Source: Streptomyces drozdowiczii
GTDB lineage: Bacteria; Actinomycetota; Actinomycetes; Streptomycetales; Streptomycetaceae
Direction of reading: 5' to 3'
Assembly (NCBI RefSeq): GCF_026167665.1
Contig: NZ_CP098740.1
Span: 5,022,001-5,086,000, forward strand
DNA length: 64,000 nt
Shown: piece by piece, positions 62,792 to 64,000 of the stretch
How the letters are laid out: each line of letters starts with the position of its first letter
Numbering within the stretch: the first letter of the stretch is position 1
The notes under the pieces: model-generated
Told to the model about the DNA's origin: nothing
The model's input: only the letters and a program-made list of their open reading frames with translations
Databases searched by the model: none
Position numbers and translations under genes: made by a program

Positions 62792-63664
62792 ATGACACCC
62801 ACCCCGCCCACGACGAGCGCCGACGCGGCCTTCCTCACCGCCTACGACGACACCGTCGCCGCCACCTGGCCGCCCGGCACCACGCCGACCACGGTCCCCA
62901 CCCCCTACGGCACCACCCACCTCAACAGCTACGGCCCAGAGGACGCCCCGCCCCTGCTGCTCCTGCCCGGCGGCGGCGCGACCTCCACCGCCTGGTACGC
63001 CCAGGCCGCCGCCCTCGGCCGCACCCACCGCGTCCACGCCGCCGACCTCATCGGCGAACCGGGCCGCAGCACCGCGGGGGAGCGCCCCATCCGCAGCGTC
63101 GAAGACCTCCGCGGCTGGCTCGACGCCCTGCTCGACGGCCTCGGCGCCACCGGACCGGTCGCCCTCGCCGGCCACTCGTACGGCGGCTGGATCGCCCTCC
63201 ACTACGCCCTGCACGCGCCCGACCGGCTCCGGAAGCTGATCCTCCTCGACCCCACCAACTGCTTCGGCGGCTTCCGCCCGGGCTACCTGCTCCGCGCCCT
63301 GCCGATGCTGCTCCGCCCGAACGCCGCCCGCGTCCGCGCCTTCCTGGCCTGGGAGACCGGCGGCGCCGCGCTCGACCCGCACTGGCTGCGGCTGCGGGAG
63401 GCGGCGGCCGGCTTCCCCGCGGTCCGCCCGGTCACCGGCCCCCGCCCCGAGCCGGAGGCCCTGCGCGCCCTCGCCGTACCGACGCTGATCCTGCTGGCCG
63501 GCGACAGCCGCGCCCACGACGCCGACAAGGTGGCCGCCGCCGCGCACCGGCTCCTGCCGGCGGCGGAGACGGCCGTCCTTTCGGACGTCTCCCACCACGC
63601 GCTGCCCCTGCACGCCCCGACGGCCCCGGAACTCAACCGCAGGATGGGCGAGTTCCTCGCCTAG
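62792..63664 (+). CDS. Alpha/beta-hydrolase fold protein
   Basis: The 290-aa cytoplasmic enzyme has the oxyanion region LLLLPGGGATSTAWYAQ, the nucleophile elbow AGHSYGG (Ser about 126), an acidic residue in GDSRAHD and the catalytic His in SHHALPL. It hydrolyses an ester, lactone or related bond; substrate unknown. ATG 62792 follows GGGAGC. It is divergent from the MarR gene, its likely repressor, and its stop overlaps that of the convergent ArsC-like gene. Confidence 0.88.
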   Translation: MTPTPPTTSADAAFLTAYDDTVAATWPPGTTPTTVPTPYGTTHLNSYGPEDAPPLLLLPGGGATSTAWYAQAAALGRTHRVHAADLIGEPGRSTAGERPIRSVEDLRGWLDALLDGLGATGPVALAGHSYGGWIALHYALHAPDRLRKLILLDPTNCFGGFRPGYLLRALPMLLRPNAARVRAFLAWETGGAALDPHWLRLREAAAGFPAVRPVTGPRPEPEALRALAVPTLILLAGDSRAHDADKVAAAAHRLLPAAETAVLSDVSHHALPLHAPTAPELNRRMGEFLA

Positions 63665-64000
63665 GGCCTACGCCCCAGCGCGTCCCGGACCGCCTCCTCC
63701 GTGCGGCCCACGACCGCCGAGCCGTCCTCCGCCGTGATGATCGGCCGCTGGATCAGCTTCGGGTGCTCGGCGAGCGCGGTGATCCAGCGCTCCCGGGCAT
63801 CCGCCGCACGCGGCCAGTCCTTCAGGCCCAGCTCCTTCGCGTCCGCCTCCTGGGTCCGCGTGATGTCCCACGGTTCGAGGCCGAGCCGGTCGAGCACCGC
63901 CCGGATCTCGTCCGGCGACGGCACGTCCTCCAGGTAGCGGCGGACCGTGTAGTCGGCCCCTTCGGCGTCGAGCAGTTGCACCGCGCTGCGGCACTTGGAA
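63661..64000 (-). CDS. ArsC/Spx-family thioredoxin-fold protein, 5' end outside window
   Basis: The last 113 codons are present. SKCRSAVQLLDAEGADYTVR at the edge contains the Cys-rich active-site region (relatives read CSKCRS), followed by YLEDVPSPDEIRAVLDRLG, LIQRPIITAEDGSAVVGRTE. ArsC reductases use this Cys to reduce arsenate with glutathione or mycothiol/glutaredoxin; many members without an ars operon have unknown substrates. Only the first few residues are missing. The stop TAG overlaps the stop of the hydrolase gene. Confidence 0.88.
   Translation of the reverse strand, partial: SKCRSAVQLLDAEGADYTVRRYLEDVPSPDEIRAVLDRLGLEPWDITRTQEADAKELGLKDWPRAADARERWITALAEHPKLIQRPIITAEDGSAVVGRTEEAVRDALGRRP

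Noticed and set aside
1..64000. CRISPR arrays, insertion sequences, prophage genes, rRNA or tRNA genes
   Set aside because: No regularly spaced repeats, transposase or integrase motifs, phage structural genes, or cloverleaf-type sequences were recognised on either strand by reading; a tRNAscan or IS search would settle small cases.

Overview
The window is high-GC actinobacterial DNA, almost certainly a Streptomyces chromosome. Codon third positions are almost always G or C, GTG and leaderless starts are common, and the families are typical of the genus: streptogrisin-type S1 protease, MalR-like LacI regulators, GlnA2/GlnE/GlnII, GH13 amylase and pullulanase, and many TetR, MarR and XRE regulators. 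From memory, the order panB - nadE - glnA2 - glnE - malR/malEFG-aglA - pul - glnII matches the conserved core arm of the S. coelicolor chromosome (roughly SCO2256 down to SCO2210). That synteny is recollection and was not searched. I see no phage, IS element, CRISPR array, rRNA or tRNA.

Layout. 1-6.1 kb: panB (cut by the left edge), an MFS exporter with a TetR operator and its TetR gene, a membrane-anchored endonuclease/exonuclease/phosphatase-fold protein and a second MFS exporter. 6.1-10.9 kb: nadE, a CBS-domain protein, a DUF3105 membrane protein and the glutamine-synthetase-like glnA2. 10.9-13.6 kb: a PHP-domain protein and a run of small, poorly known genes. 13.6-14.2 kb: a 620-bp non-coding stretch with a 64-nt near-perfect hairpin and a nested leader structure, leading into a secreted S1 protease (14.2-15.4 kb). 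15.5-19.6 kb: an XRE-like protein, a large ATPase/LuxR regulator with a frameshift in its DNA-binding domain, and a small membrane protein. 19.7-24.7 kb: a short reading frame with an AUU start, a PrmC/HemK-like methyltransferase, glnE and a PAP2 phosphatase. 24.8-40.8 kb: the maltodextrin/starch block of malR, malEFG, aglA, a second MalR-like repressor, a secreted alpha-amylase and a 1774-aa amylase-pullulanase fusion. 40.9-54.4 kb: a STAND ATPase, a CHMI-family isomerase, a secreted repeat protein, an operon of diiron protein, ferredoxin-type reductase and TetR, a sigma-like membrane protein, an AhpD/MarR pair, a GH29 fucosidase and a two-component system. 54.6-64 kb: an MMPL transporter, an orphan winged-helix regulator, glnII, and a tail of divergently arranged regulator/enzyme pairs ending in a partial ArsC-like gene.

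How the genes work together. Starch outside the cell would be cut by the secreted amylase and amylase-pullulanase, maltodextrins imported by MalEFG (the ATPase, probably MsiK, is elsewhere), and glucose released inside by AglA. CTTGC-containing repeats at the malE and amylase promoters are candidate sites for the two MalR-type repressors. The nitrogen genes (glnA2, glnE, glnII) are scattered through the same segment, and a GlnR-like box precedes glnII.

Sequence quality. Four genes (LuxR-type regulator, malE, a secreted protein, the MMPL transporter) each carry one single-base frameshift in otherwise well-conserved coding sequence. Three are losses in C/G-rich runs and one is a gain. The simplest reading is residual sequencing error rather than four recent pseudogenes.
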